From: Alphaproteobacteria bacterium UBA2784
Lineage (GTDB): Bacteria; Pseudomonadota; Alphaproteobacteria; Micropepsales; Micropepsaceae
Assembly: GCA_002352285.1 (NCBI GenBank)
Contig: DEIC01000049.1
Span: 1 to 9,144 of the forward strand
DNA length: 9,144 bases
Reading direction: 5' to 3'
Below are positions 1 to 5,610 of this stretch, one piece after another (within the stretch, counting starts at the first letter, position 1; each line of letters opens with the position of its first letter). The notes beneath the pieces are model-generated. The model was given only the letters and a program-made list of their open reading frames with translations. It was not told the DNA's origin and ran no database searches. A program made the translations under genes and the position numbers.

Positions 1-179
1 ATGCCGGTTTCGATGGCAACGCGAGGCGATCCGCTAAACGGGTAATCGCGTACATGGCGAAGGGCGCCCTCAAGCGCCGCTTCAAACTGCACCGCGATTG
101 CCGGTCCCGCGGCCGACAAATAGTAGAGTACTGCTTCCTCTGCATCCGATGCTGCAAGCTTGCTGAGCTGCAACTTCAT
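1..179 (-). CDS. ParE/RelE-superfamily toxin, partial (C-terminus beyond window edge)
   Basis: Reading the minus strand from the ATG at 179 gives 59 codons with no stop before the window ends, so the C-terminal third or so is missing. The visible part matches the ParE/RelE toxin pattern: an early A-x-x-D-x-E stretch, then YYLSAAGP at about 19-26, a helix with AVQFEAALEGAL at 29-40, and the typical RDYPFSGSPR at 44-53. Known ParE toxins inhibit DNA gyrase, while RelE toxins cleave ribosome-bound mRNA; ParE is the better fit to the text seen here, but the catalytic or target residues in the missing C-terminus would decide. The start lies 2 bases after the antitoxin stop, so the two are almost certainly co-translated. 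The gene was recognised by manual translation, as it is open at the window boundary. Confidence 0.82.
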   Translation of the reverse strand, partial: MKLQLSKLAASDAEEAVLYYLSAAGPAIAVQFEAALEGALRHVRDYPFSGSPRVAIETG

Positions 180-181
180 TC

Positions 182-418
182 TCAAGCGCCGGACCCGACA
201 GCCATCCTCCGCAACCTCAGGAAGAAGGCTTCGACCTCCCCTTCCATGTCCGGGCTGTTACGTCCCGCCTCAAGAAGCGTCCGCAGTCTTGCGCGATCTG
301 CTTCGCGCGCGACAAGTTCCGCAACAAAGGTGTCGCGGTCTTTGAACCCCTGATGAGCCGCCTGCTCATCAAGAAAGGGGCCAAGCTCCTCGGGCACGTT
401 GAGGATGATTTTTCCCAT
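182..418 (-). CDS. ParD-type ribbon-helix-helix antitoxin
   Basis: A 78-residue protein with a short beta-strand opening (KIILNVPEEL, residues 3-12), two following helices (about 13-42) and a charged C-terminal tail containing EVEAFFLRLRRM (61-72). This is the layout of ParD-like antitoxins: an N-terminal ribbon-helix-helix DNA-binding dimer that represses the operon, and a C-terminal helix that wraps the toxin. It stands directly upstream of the ParE-like toxin with a 2-base gap, the usual antitoxin-first order. The ATG at 418 is preferred; a TTG at 433 would add five residues (MGSRV) that do not look like part of the fold. No strong Shine-Dalgarno is visible. The pair follows the methyltransferase gene by about 75 bases on the same strand and may have its own promoter in that gap. 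Confidence 0.8.
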   Translation of the reverse strand: MGKIILNVPEELGPFLDEQAAHQGFKDRDTFVAELVAREADRARLRTLLEAGRNSPDMEGEVEAFFLRLRRMAVGSGA

Positions 419-429
419 GACACGCGATC

Positions 430-482
430 CCAATCACCAATCCGGGTTGCGCCAGTACATGATCGGCACACTATTCCTGTAC
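430..482. promoter_or_regulatory. Candidate parDE control region
   Basis: The short gap ahead of the antitoxin holds a direct repeat, CCAATC at 430-435 and again at 437-442, starting 12 bases upstream of the antitoxin ATG. It also holds an inverted repeat with arms GTACA (455-459) and TGTAC (478-482). Ribbon-helix-helix antitoxins typically bind such short repeats to autoregulate their operon. The repeats are visible; the operator role is inference and the arms are short enough to be chance. Confidence 0.25.
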
Positions 483-493
483 CGCCTGTAAGG

Positions 494-1411
494 CTAGACG
501 GCTTGATGCGCTGCCCGTTCGCCCAGCGGATCAGCTTCCAGAGTGCGGCCGGAAAGCGCGCCCAGCCAGTCAAGGCCTGCGCGCAGCCGCACGGTCTTAC
601 CGATCACGATCAGCGCGGGGGCTTCGATGCCGTGGTGCGCGGCATCGACAGCGGCGCGCGCCAATTCCGTTTCCAGCACACGCTGATCCTTCGTCGTGGC
701 GCGTGAAATCAGCGCCACCGGTTCATCCGCCGCGCGGCCCGCTGCGATCAGCGCCGCCGCGATGCGGTCGAGATGCTTCATCGCCATATAGAGCACGATG
801 GTCGGAGAGCCCTCTGCAATAGCCCGCCAGTTCACATTATCCGGCATGCTGCCGCCGGCCATATGTCCGGTGACGAACGTGACCGCATGATTGGTGTCGC
901 GGTGCGTTGCCGGTATGCCCGCATAGGCAAGCCCGCCAATGCCCGACGTCACACCCGGAATGACGCGGAACGGAATGCCGGCGCCTGCCAGGGTCAGACC
1001 TTCTTCTCCGCCCCGCCCGAAGGTGAAGGGATCGCCGCCCTTGAGGCGCAGTACGCGATGGCCTTTGCGCGCGAGTTCGACCAGGCGCACCGAGATGTCG
1101 CGCTGCCGGGGTGACGGTTTGCCACCACGCTTGCCGGCGTCAATCAAACGTGCGCCATGACGGGCAAGGGCCAGCACGTCGCCGCTGACCAGCGCGTCGT
1201 GCACGATCACATCGGCCTGCTCCAGCGCGTTGAGAGCATGAATGGTCAGTAGCCCGGGATCGCCCGGCCCCGCCCCGGCAAGCCAGACCCAGCCCGGCAG
1301 AAACTGCGGCAGGCCCATCGACGGCAGACGCGCGCGCAGACTGTGTGGTGGCGCGCTGCGGTCAGAAGGCTGCGCGTTTGCGCGGGGGAACGGGAGGATG
1401 CGGTCACTCAT
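494..1411 (-). CDS. cobA: Uroporphyrinogen-III C-methyltransferase (SUMT)
   Basis: SAM-dependent enzyme that methylates uroporphyrinogen III at C2 and C7 to give precorrin-2, the branch point to siroheme and cobalamin, in the cytoplasm. The 305-residue protein carries the family's motifs in order: the SAM loop GAGPGDPGLLT (46-56), HDALVS (71-76), GKRGG (93-97), LRLKGGDPFTFGRGGEE (121-137), PGVTSGIGGLAYAGIPATHR (152-171), and a TGH (181-183). It is a stand-alone SUMT, without the CysG dehydrogenase/chelatase domain, and about 40 residues longer at the N-terminus than the motif core needs; the extension is Pro/Arg/Ser-rich and ordinary for the subgroup or a sign of a later start (Met32). No sulfite or nitrite reductase gene is in view, so the pathway it serves cannot be told apart here. 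It is divergent from the phosphomannomutase gene. The ATG at 1411 lacks a clear Shine-Dalgarno. Confidence 0.93.
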   Translation of the reverse strand: MSDRILPFPRANAQPSDRSAPPHSLRARLPSMGLPQFLPGWVWLAGAGPGDPGLLTIHALNALEQADVIVHDALVSGDVLALARHGARLIDAGKRGGKPSPRQRDISVRLVELARKGHRVLRLKGGDPFTFGRGGEEGLTLAGAGIPFRVIPGVTSGIGGLAYAGIPATHRDTNHAVTFVTGHMAGGSMPDNVNWRAIAEGSPTIVLYMAMKHLDRIAAALIAAGRAADEPVALISRATTKDQRVLETELARAAVDAAHHGIEAPALIVIGKTVRLRAGLDWLGALSGRTLEADPLGERAAHQAV

Positions 1412-1545
1412 CCAATTATCACATCATATCATGTCATTCATTTCAAATAACATTTATTGATGTTTTGATTGGCAGGCGGCGTTGAGTTTCCCCCTCCCCC
1501 CCACTAGAACCCAGCCAACCCCTTTGAACCGCAGGCGGATTGCCC
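1412..1545. promoter_or_regulatory. Divergent promoter region between SUMT and phosphomannomutase genes
   Basis: The interval of 134 bases changes sharply: 1412-1472 is strongly AT-rich, then a pyrimidine run (CCCCCTCCCCCCCAC around 1490-1504) precedes the phosphomannomutase Shine-Dalgarno. The AT-rich half would hold promoters for both genes. On the minus strand a TATGAT and a GATAAT hexamer lie within 20 bases of the SUMT ATG, so that transcript may have a very short leader. No convincing -35 box could be matched, so exact promoters are not called. Confidence 0.4.
1421..1463. repeat. Two copies of the dyad ACAT-N6-ATGT
   Basis: ACAT-catatc-ATGT occupies 1421-1434 and ACAT-ttattg-ATGT occupies 1450-1463, with 29 bases between the two starts. 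Both have identical 4-base arms and an identical 6-base gap, and the first copy also has a self-complementary centre (ATAT). Paired sites of one design in a divergent promoter suggest a dimeric regulator. The regulator is not known; AT-rich composition makes such matches more likely than in average DNA. Confidence 0.4.
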
Positions 1546-3054
1546 ATGTTCCCCGTGCCGCGCGCCGATATCAAACCCAACTCGGCCGACTATGAGACCA
1601 TCCCCCTGATCAAGGCGACGGGGTTTCGCGAGTACGACGCGCGCTGGCTCTTCCCCCAGGACGTCAGCCTGCTGGGCTTTCAGGCCATTGGTCTTGGCCT
1701 TGCCACTGTGCTGCATGAGCTGGGCACCGGCCCGCGCATCATCGTGGGGCATGATTACCGCTCCTATTCCATGGCGGTGAAGCAGGCGGTGATGACGGGG
1801 CTGATGGCGGGCGGCATGGAGGTGCATGACATCGGACTTGCCCTATCGCCCACCGCCTATTTTGCGCAGTTCGCCTATGACTGCCCGGCGGTTGCGATGG
1901 TGACGGCGAGCCACAACGAGAATGGCTGGACCGGCATCAAGATGGGGGCGGCGCGGCCTTTGACCTTTGGCCCCGACGAAATGAGCCGCCTCAAGGAAAT
2001 CGTGCTGTCCGGCAAGGGTGTAGCGCGCAAGGGTGGCGGACTGGTGCTGCATCACGATGCTGCGGAGCGTTACTGCGCTGATCTTACCGCCAGTGTGAAA
2101 CTGTCGCGCCGGATCCGTGCCGTAGTTGCCACCGGCAACGGCACAGCGGGCACGTTTGCGCCGAAAGTTCTATCCGCCATCGGTGTTGATGTGGTGCCGC
2201 TGCACACCGGGCTTGACTACACATTCCCGCACCACAATCCCAATCCCGAAGACATGGTGATGCTGCATGCCGTTGCTGATGCGGTGAAGGCAAACAAAGC
2301 CGATCTGGGCCTGTGCTTTGATGGCGATGGTGACCGCTGCGGGGTGGTTGACGATCAGGGCCACGAGATTTTTGCCGACAAGATGGGGCTTCTGATTGCG
2401 CGCGATCTGGCCCCCCTGCATGCAAACGCCAGGTTTGTTGTGGATGTGAAATCAACGGGGCTCTTTGCCACTGATCCCGTGCTTTCCGCCCACGGCGCCA
2501 CAACTGATTACTGGAAGACCGGCCATTCCTATATCAAGCGGCGCTGCCACGAGCTGAAGGCGCTGGCGGGCTTTGAAAAGAGCGGCCATTATTTCTTCAA
2601 TGCACCAATCGGGCGCGGTTATGACGATGGCATCGTTTCCGCCATAGCCGTGCTGCAGATGCTGGATCGCGCGGGCCAGAAACTCTCCACACTGGTCAAG
2701 GCGCTGCCGCAGAGCTTTGGCTCACCCACCATGTCGCCGCATTGTGCCGACGAAAAGAAATATGGCATTGTAGATGAAGTGACGGCGCGCTTTGCCGCCA
2801 TGAAGCAGGCGGGCAAACCCTTTGCCGGGCAGAAGATCACCAGCCTCGTCACCGTCAATGGCGTGCGGGTCAGCGTTGAGGATGGAACCTGGGGGCTTGT
2901 GCGCGCGTCATCCAACAAGCCGGGGCTTGTGGTTGTCTGCGAAAGCACGGTGTCGGATGCCCGCATGCGCGCGATGTTTGCAGCCATCGAAGCGCTGCTG
3001 GCGCAGTTTCCCGAAGTCGGCGAATGGGATCAGAAGCTGCCGCCCGCTGCGTAA
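1546..3054 (+). CDS. Phosphomannomutase/phosphoglucomutase
   Basis: Alpha-D-phosphohexomutase interconverting mannose-6-P/mannose-1-P (and probably the glucose equivalents) through a phosphoserine and a bisphosphate intermediate, feeding nucleotide-sugar supply for surface polysaccharides. All four family sites are present in the 502-residue product: the catalytic loop TASHNENGWTGIKMG (120-134, Ser122 phosphorylated), the Mg-binding loop DGDGDR (259-264), the sugar-specificity loop FEKSGHYFF (343-351) and the phosphate-binding loop around RASSNKPGL (453-461). The specificity loop has EKSGH where many relatives have GEMSGH/GEXSGH, still compatible with dual specificity. The start at 1546 is chosen because AGGCGG sits 7 bases upstream; a TTG two codons earlier is also in frame. 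The gene stands alone in its direction, 265 bases before the cold-shock gene. Confidence 0.93.
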   Translation: MFPVPRADIKPNSADYETIPLIKATGFREYDARWLFPQDVSLLGFQAIGLGLATVLHELGTGPRIIVGHDYRSYSMAVKQAVMTGLMAGGMEVHDIGLALSPTAYFAQFAYDCPAVAMVTASHNENGWTGIKMGAARPLTFGPDEMSRLKEIVLSGKGVARKGGGLVLHHDAAERYCADLTASVKLSRRIRAVVATGNGTAGTFAPKVLSAIGVDVVPLHTGLDYTFPHHNPNPEDMVMLHAVADAVKANKADLGLCFDGDGDRCGVVDDQGHEIFADKMGLLIARDLAPLHANARFVVDVKSTGLFATDPVLSAHGATTDYWKTGHSYIKRRCHELKALAGFEKSGHYFFNAPIGRGYDDGIVSAIAVLQMLDRAGQKLSTLVKALPQSFGSPTMSPHCADEKKYGIVDEVTARFAAMKQAGKPFAGQKITSLVTVNGVRVSVEDGTWGLVRASSNKPGLVVVCESTVSDARMRAMFAAIEALLAQFPEVGEWDQKLPPAA

Positions 3055-3072
3055 ACGCTTGACCCCGGGCAA

Positions 3073-3090
3073 TGCTGCCGCAGTGCAGCA
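3073..3090 (+). other. Small hairpin downstream of phosphomannomutase
   Basis: TGCTGC (3073-3078) and GCAGCA (3085-3090) form a perfect 6-bp stem with a 6-base loop, 18 bases after the stop codon. It is followed by AAAGG rather than a T-run, so it is not a standard intrinsic terminator, though it could protect the mRNA 3' end. Confidence 0.3.
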
Positions 3091-3319
3091 AAGGTAAATT
3101 CCGGCTGAATTGGGGCATTTGAACCGGCCGCCACGAATCAAATCCTGTTGGTCAATTGACAATTCTCGGGCACACTTCGCTTGACAGTTTGAGCACCAGG
3201 CCCGCTTGGCCCGACGCTTCGCGCGTTCCCCAAGAGAACCTTTGACGCAAAGAACTGCCGCGATCCGCGCGCGTTGTGCGGAGCGCAACGTCTTGACCTA
3301 ACATGGAGTGGATAGAGAG
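3091..3319 (+). promoter_or_regulatory. Upstream region of cold-shock gene with palindrome and repeated TTGACA
   Basis: A gene-free stretch that should contain the cold-shock promoter and 5' leader. It contains a perfect 10-bp palindrome, GTCAATTGAC, at 3151-3160, and two TTGACA hexamers at 3156-3161 and 3181-3186, each a full match to a sigma-70 -35 box. No good -10 box was found 16-18 bases after either, so neither is proven to be a promoter. If one is, the leader would be over 100 bases, consistent with the long structured leaders of many cold-shock mRNAs. GGAG at 3305-3308 and GAGAG at 3315-3319 precede the ATG. Confidence 0.35.
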
Positions 3320-3523
3320 ATGCCCACCGGCACCGTGAAGTTCTTCAACACCCAGCGCGGTTATGGATTTATCCAGCCGTCTGACGGAGGGAAGGACGTT
3401 TTCGTTCACATCAGCGCCGTCCAGAAGGCCGGCCTGCAGACCCTGAACGAAGGCCAGAAAGTGACCTATGACGTTCAGATGGAACGCGGCAAGCCCGCCG
3501 CAGGAAATCTGAAGCCCGCGTGA
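3320..3523 (+). CDS. CspA-family cold-shock protein
   Basis: A 67-residue single cold-shock domain, the usual length for CspA-type RNA chaperones that bind single-stranded RNA/DNA and loosen structure in mRNA. The RNA-binding motifs are clear: RGYGFI at 13-18 (RNP1; the common form is KGFGFI) and VFVHISAV at 27-34 (RNP2), after the standard opening GTVKFFN (4-10). The ATG at 3320 is preferred because the conserved domain begins at residue 3; an in-frame GTG at 3308 would add MDRE and has no better ribosome site. The gene is monocistronic, with a terminator 28 bases after its stop, and it converges on the permease gene. Which of the several csp paralogues normally present this is cannot be decided from the sequence. 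Confidence 0.95.
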   Translation: MPTGTVKFFNTQRGYGFIQPSDGGKDVFVHISAVQKAGLQTLNEGQKVTYDVQMERGKPAAGNLKPA

Positions 3524-3550
3524 AGCCTGGTTGAAGGTTTGACCGGAAAG

Positions 3551-3584
3551 CGGCGGCGGACATTTCCGGCCGCCGTTTTCTTTT
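3551..3584 (+). terminator. Intrinsic terminator of the cold-shock gene
   Basis: CGGCGGC (3551-3557) pairs with GCCGCCG (3569-3575); GGA/TCC extends the stem around a CATT loop with one bulged G. TTTTCTTTT follows immediately. It sits between convergent genes. On the minus strand the stem is followed by CTTTCC only, so it is at best a weak terminator for the permease transcript. Confidence 0.85.
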
Positions 3585-3590
3585 GGGCGG

Positions 3591-4433
3591 CTAGATCATA
3601 AGCCCGTAAAGAATGCGCGCCGCCGACGCCGCAAGGAACCCGGCAAAGGCGAGACGCAGGCTCTTGCGTGGCAGCGCATGCGCAAGGCGCGCGCCCCAAG
3701 GTGCGGCCAGCACAGTGGCGGGCGTGATGAGCAGAAATCCTGCAAGGCTGACATAACCCAGCGAAAGTGGCGGCAAGCCCTCTGCCCCCCAGCCTGACAC
3801 GACAAATCCTAAAGCCCCCGGAATGGCGATGATGAAGCCAAATCCCGACGCCGTTGCAACTGCGCGATGGATGGGCGCGCCATAAAGCGTCTGCAACGAA
3901 ACGGCAAAGGTGCCGCCGCCAATGCCCATCAAAACAGAGAGCCCGCCAATGACGCTGGCCATGGCCTGCGCCACAATGCCTTTTGGCATGCTGTCTGCGA
4001 TCTTCAGCGTATCGGGCGCCAGCGCCATAAAGAGTGCGAGCAGGAATGCCATCGCCACAAAGACAATGCGCAAGCCATCACCGCCGATAAAGGCTGCAAC
4101 CCAGCTGCCCAGAGCCGCGCCGATGAAAATGCCGGGCGCCCAGGTTTTCAACAATGTCCAGTCAACCGCGCCGCGCCGGTTGTGACTGGCAAGCGAGCGC
4201 AGGGATGTCGGGATGATGGTGGCAAGCGATGTCGCCACCGACAGTTCCATGCGCACCGTTTCGGGCACGCCCAGCATCTCGAATGCCTGATAGAGCACCG
4301 GCACCAGCACAATGCCGCCGCCCACGCCCAGCAAGCCGCCAATCGTTCCGGCAATCAGGCCCGACAGCGCCAGCGCCAAGGCCAGCAGCGCCAGAAACTC
4401 CGTCGAGTGGCCCGCCAGATCAAAGGCGCTCAT
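3591..4433 (-). CDS. TauE/SafE-family (DUF81) membrane permease
   Basis: A 280-residue, strongly hydrophobic protein with about eight membrane segments in two halves. Each half carries the family's glycine signature: GGLLGVGGGIVLVPVL at 32-47 and LMGIGGGTFAVSLQTL at 168-183. Members of this family export or import small organic sulfur or sulfonate anions (sulfite, sulfoacetate, taurine-related compounds), but substrates are known for few and cannot be read from this sequence. It acts in the inner membrane. Its ATG overlaps the dusA stop as ATGA, so it is probably co-transcribed and translationally coupled with dusA; a functional link to tRNA modification is not evident. A siroheme-branch gene lies 2 kb away, and siroheme is the sulfite reductase cofactor, but the two are separated by convergent units and the connection is speculative. 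Confidence 0.88.
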   Translation of the reverse strand: MSAFDLAGHSTEFLALLALALALSGLIAGTIGGLLGVGGGIVLVPVLYQAFEMLGVPETVRMELSVATSLATIIPTSLRSLASHNRRGAVDWTLLKTWAPGIFIGAALGSWVAAFIGGDGLRIVFVAMAFLLALFMALAPDTLKIADSMPKGIVAQAMASVIGGLSVLMGIGGGTFAVSLQTLYGAPIHRAVATASGFGFIIAIPGALGFVVSGWGAEGLPPLSLGYVSLAGFLLITPATVLAAPWGARLAHALPRKSLRLAFAGFLAASAARILYGLMI

Positions 4434-5437
4434 GATGCGTCTGCCATTTCGAGGAGCGCATGGCGGCTTGAGAGTAGCGAGAGGGCGTCCTCCAGCACAT
4501 TGAGGCCAGCGCCGCGTTTGTACGCATTCTCGGCGAGATAACGGCGGAAGAGGCGCGCGCCGGGGCGGCCTGAAAAGAGACCCAATATGTGCCGCGTCAT
4601 GGCGGCAAGCGGCACGCCCTCCTCCAGCTTGCGCGCCACATAGGGCATGAAGCGGGCAAGGCCATCTTCGGGCTGCACCGGATCACCCTCGCCAAAGAGA
4701 AGCGCATCAACAACGCACAGAATGGCGGGCGTCTGATAGGCAGCGCGGCCCAGCATCACGCCATCAACATGCGTCAGCTGTAACGCTGCGTCCTCCAGCG
4801 TGTGAATGCCGCCATTGATGATGATCGGAAGATGCGGGTTCTCGCGCCTGATGGCATGCACCAGCGCATAATCAAGCGGCGGCACTTCCCGGTTTTCCTT
4901 GGGGCTAAGCCCCTTCAGAATTGCCTTGCGCGCATGGATGATGAAGGCATCCGGCTTTGCCTGGCTCACAATCTCCACAAACTGGCGCAGGCGCACATGC
5001 GGATCATCACCGTCGATGCCGATGCGGCATTTGACCGTCACCGGAATGGCGACCGCCGCCTTCATCGCCGCAAGGCAATCCGCCACCAGTTGCGGTTCCG
5101 CCATCAGGCAGGCGCCAAAGCGGCCGGACTGCACGCGGTCTGACGGGCAGCCGACATTCAGATTGATCTCGGCGTAACCCGCATCCGCGCCAAAGCGCGC
5201 GCAGGCCGCAAGCTCCTGCGCGTCAGAGCCGCCCAATTGCAGCGCGACGGGGTGTTCAACCGGATCATGCGCCAGAAACCGTGCGCGGTCGCCATGGATC
5301 AGCGCGCCGGTTGTGACCATTTCGGTATAGAGCAGCGCGCGCGCCGAAAGCATGCGGTGGAAGACGCGGCAATGCCGGTCTGTCCAGTCCATCATCGGCG
5401 CAACACAAAAGCGCCAGGGCGAGGGGGCGGCGGTCAT
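4430..5437 (-). CDS. dusA: tRNA-dihydrouridine(20/20a) synthase DusA
   Basis: FMN-dependent enzyme that reduces uridines 20/20a in the tRNA D-loop using NADPH. The TIM-barrel motifs of the DusA subgroup are all present (numbering from the start used here): FCVAPMMDWTDRHCR at 10-24, YTEM (37-40), LQLGG (66-70), INLNVGCPSDRVQSGRFGA (91-109, with Cys97 as the catalytic acid), VKCRIG (135-140), HARKA (168-172), INGG (207-210) and MLGRAAY (228-234). The length of 335 residues is normal. Start choice is uncertain: in-frame ATGs at 5437, 5455 and 5527 give 335, 341 and 365 residues, none with a good Shine-Dalgarno. The longest form adds about 30 residues with rare-looking codons that overlap a TATATT hexamer (5477-5472), so it is disfavoured. 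It overlaps the permease gene by ATGA, and foreign-looking DNA begins just upstream of its 5' end. Confidence 0.94.
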   Translation of the reverse strand: MTAAPSPWRFCVAPMMDWTDRHCRVFHRMLSARALLYTEMVTTGALIHGDRARFLAHDPVEHPVALQLGGSDAQELAACARFGADAGYAEINLNVGCPSDRVQSGRFGACLMAEPQLVADCLAAMKAAVAIPVTVKCRIGIDGDDPHVRLRQFVEIVSQAKPDAFIIHARKAILKGLSPKENREVPPLDYALVHAIRRENPHLPIIINGGIHTLEDAALQLTHVDGVMLGRAAYQTPAILCVVDALLFGEGDPVQPEDGLARFMPYVARKLEEGVPLAAMTRHILGLFSGRPGARLFRRYLAENAYKRGAGLNVLEDALSLLSSRHALLEMADAS

Positions 5438-5610
5438 GGCCGGTTCATGCACCATGGCGGCGGGGAGAAGCAATATACCAGGAAAGCCCACCCCCTCGAG
5501 TTTACGGGCATCGAACTCCGGATACATCGCCCCGGCAAACGCCGTGAACTCCTATCCACGCCGAGCAAGTAAAGTAGAATGTGACAAAGTTTCGCATTGA
5601 TGAGGCAAGA
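5438..5610. promoter_or_regulatory. Divergent intergenic region and left junction of the low-GC insert
   Basis: Lies between dusA (minus) and the HEPN gene (plus). On the minus strand TATATT (5477-5472) is a plausible -10 box for dusA, giving a short leader. On the plus strand GAGG (5602-5605) is a good ribosome site for the ATG at 5611. The base composition and codon style change in this stretch, around 5530-5580, which marks the probable edge of inserted DNA. No repeat matching the far side (7.67-7.78 kb) was found by eye. Confidence 0.4.

Noticed and set aside
54..353. Plus-strand open frame of 99 codons over the toxin-antitoxin genes
   Set aside because: It is antisense to two genes with clear family motifs, is rich in Ser/Arg/Ala and has no ribosome site.
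3303..3337. Short upstream frame (ATG at 3303, stop at 3336-3338) overlapping the cold-shock start
   Set aside because: Eleven codons, no ribosome site of its own, and it exists in any sequence with a GGAG next to ATG; not enough to call a regulatory leader peptide.
3867..4541. Long plus-strand open frame (224 codons) antisense to the permease and dusA
   Set aside because: Composition is extreme (His, Gln, Arg, Ala) as expected of a shadow frame in GC-rich DNA; the minus-strand genes carry real motifs.
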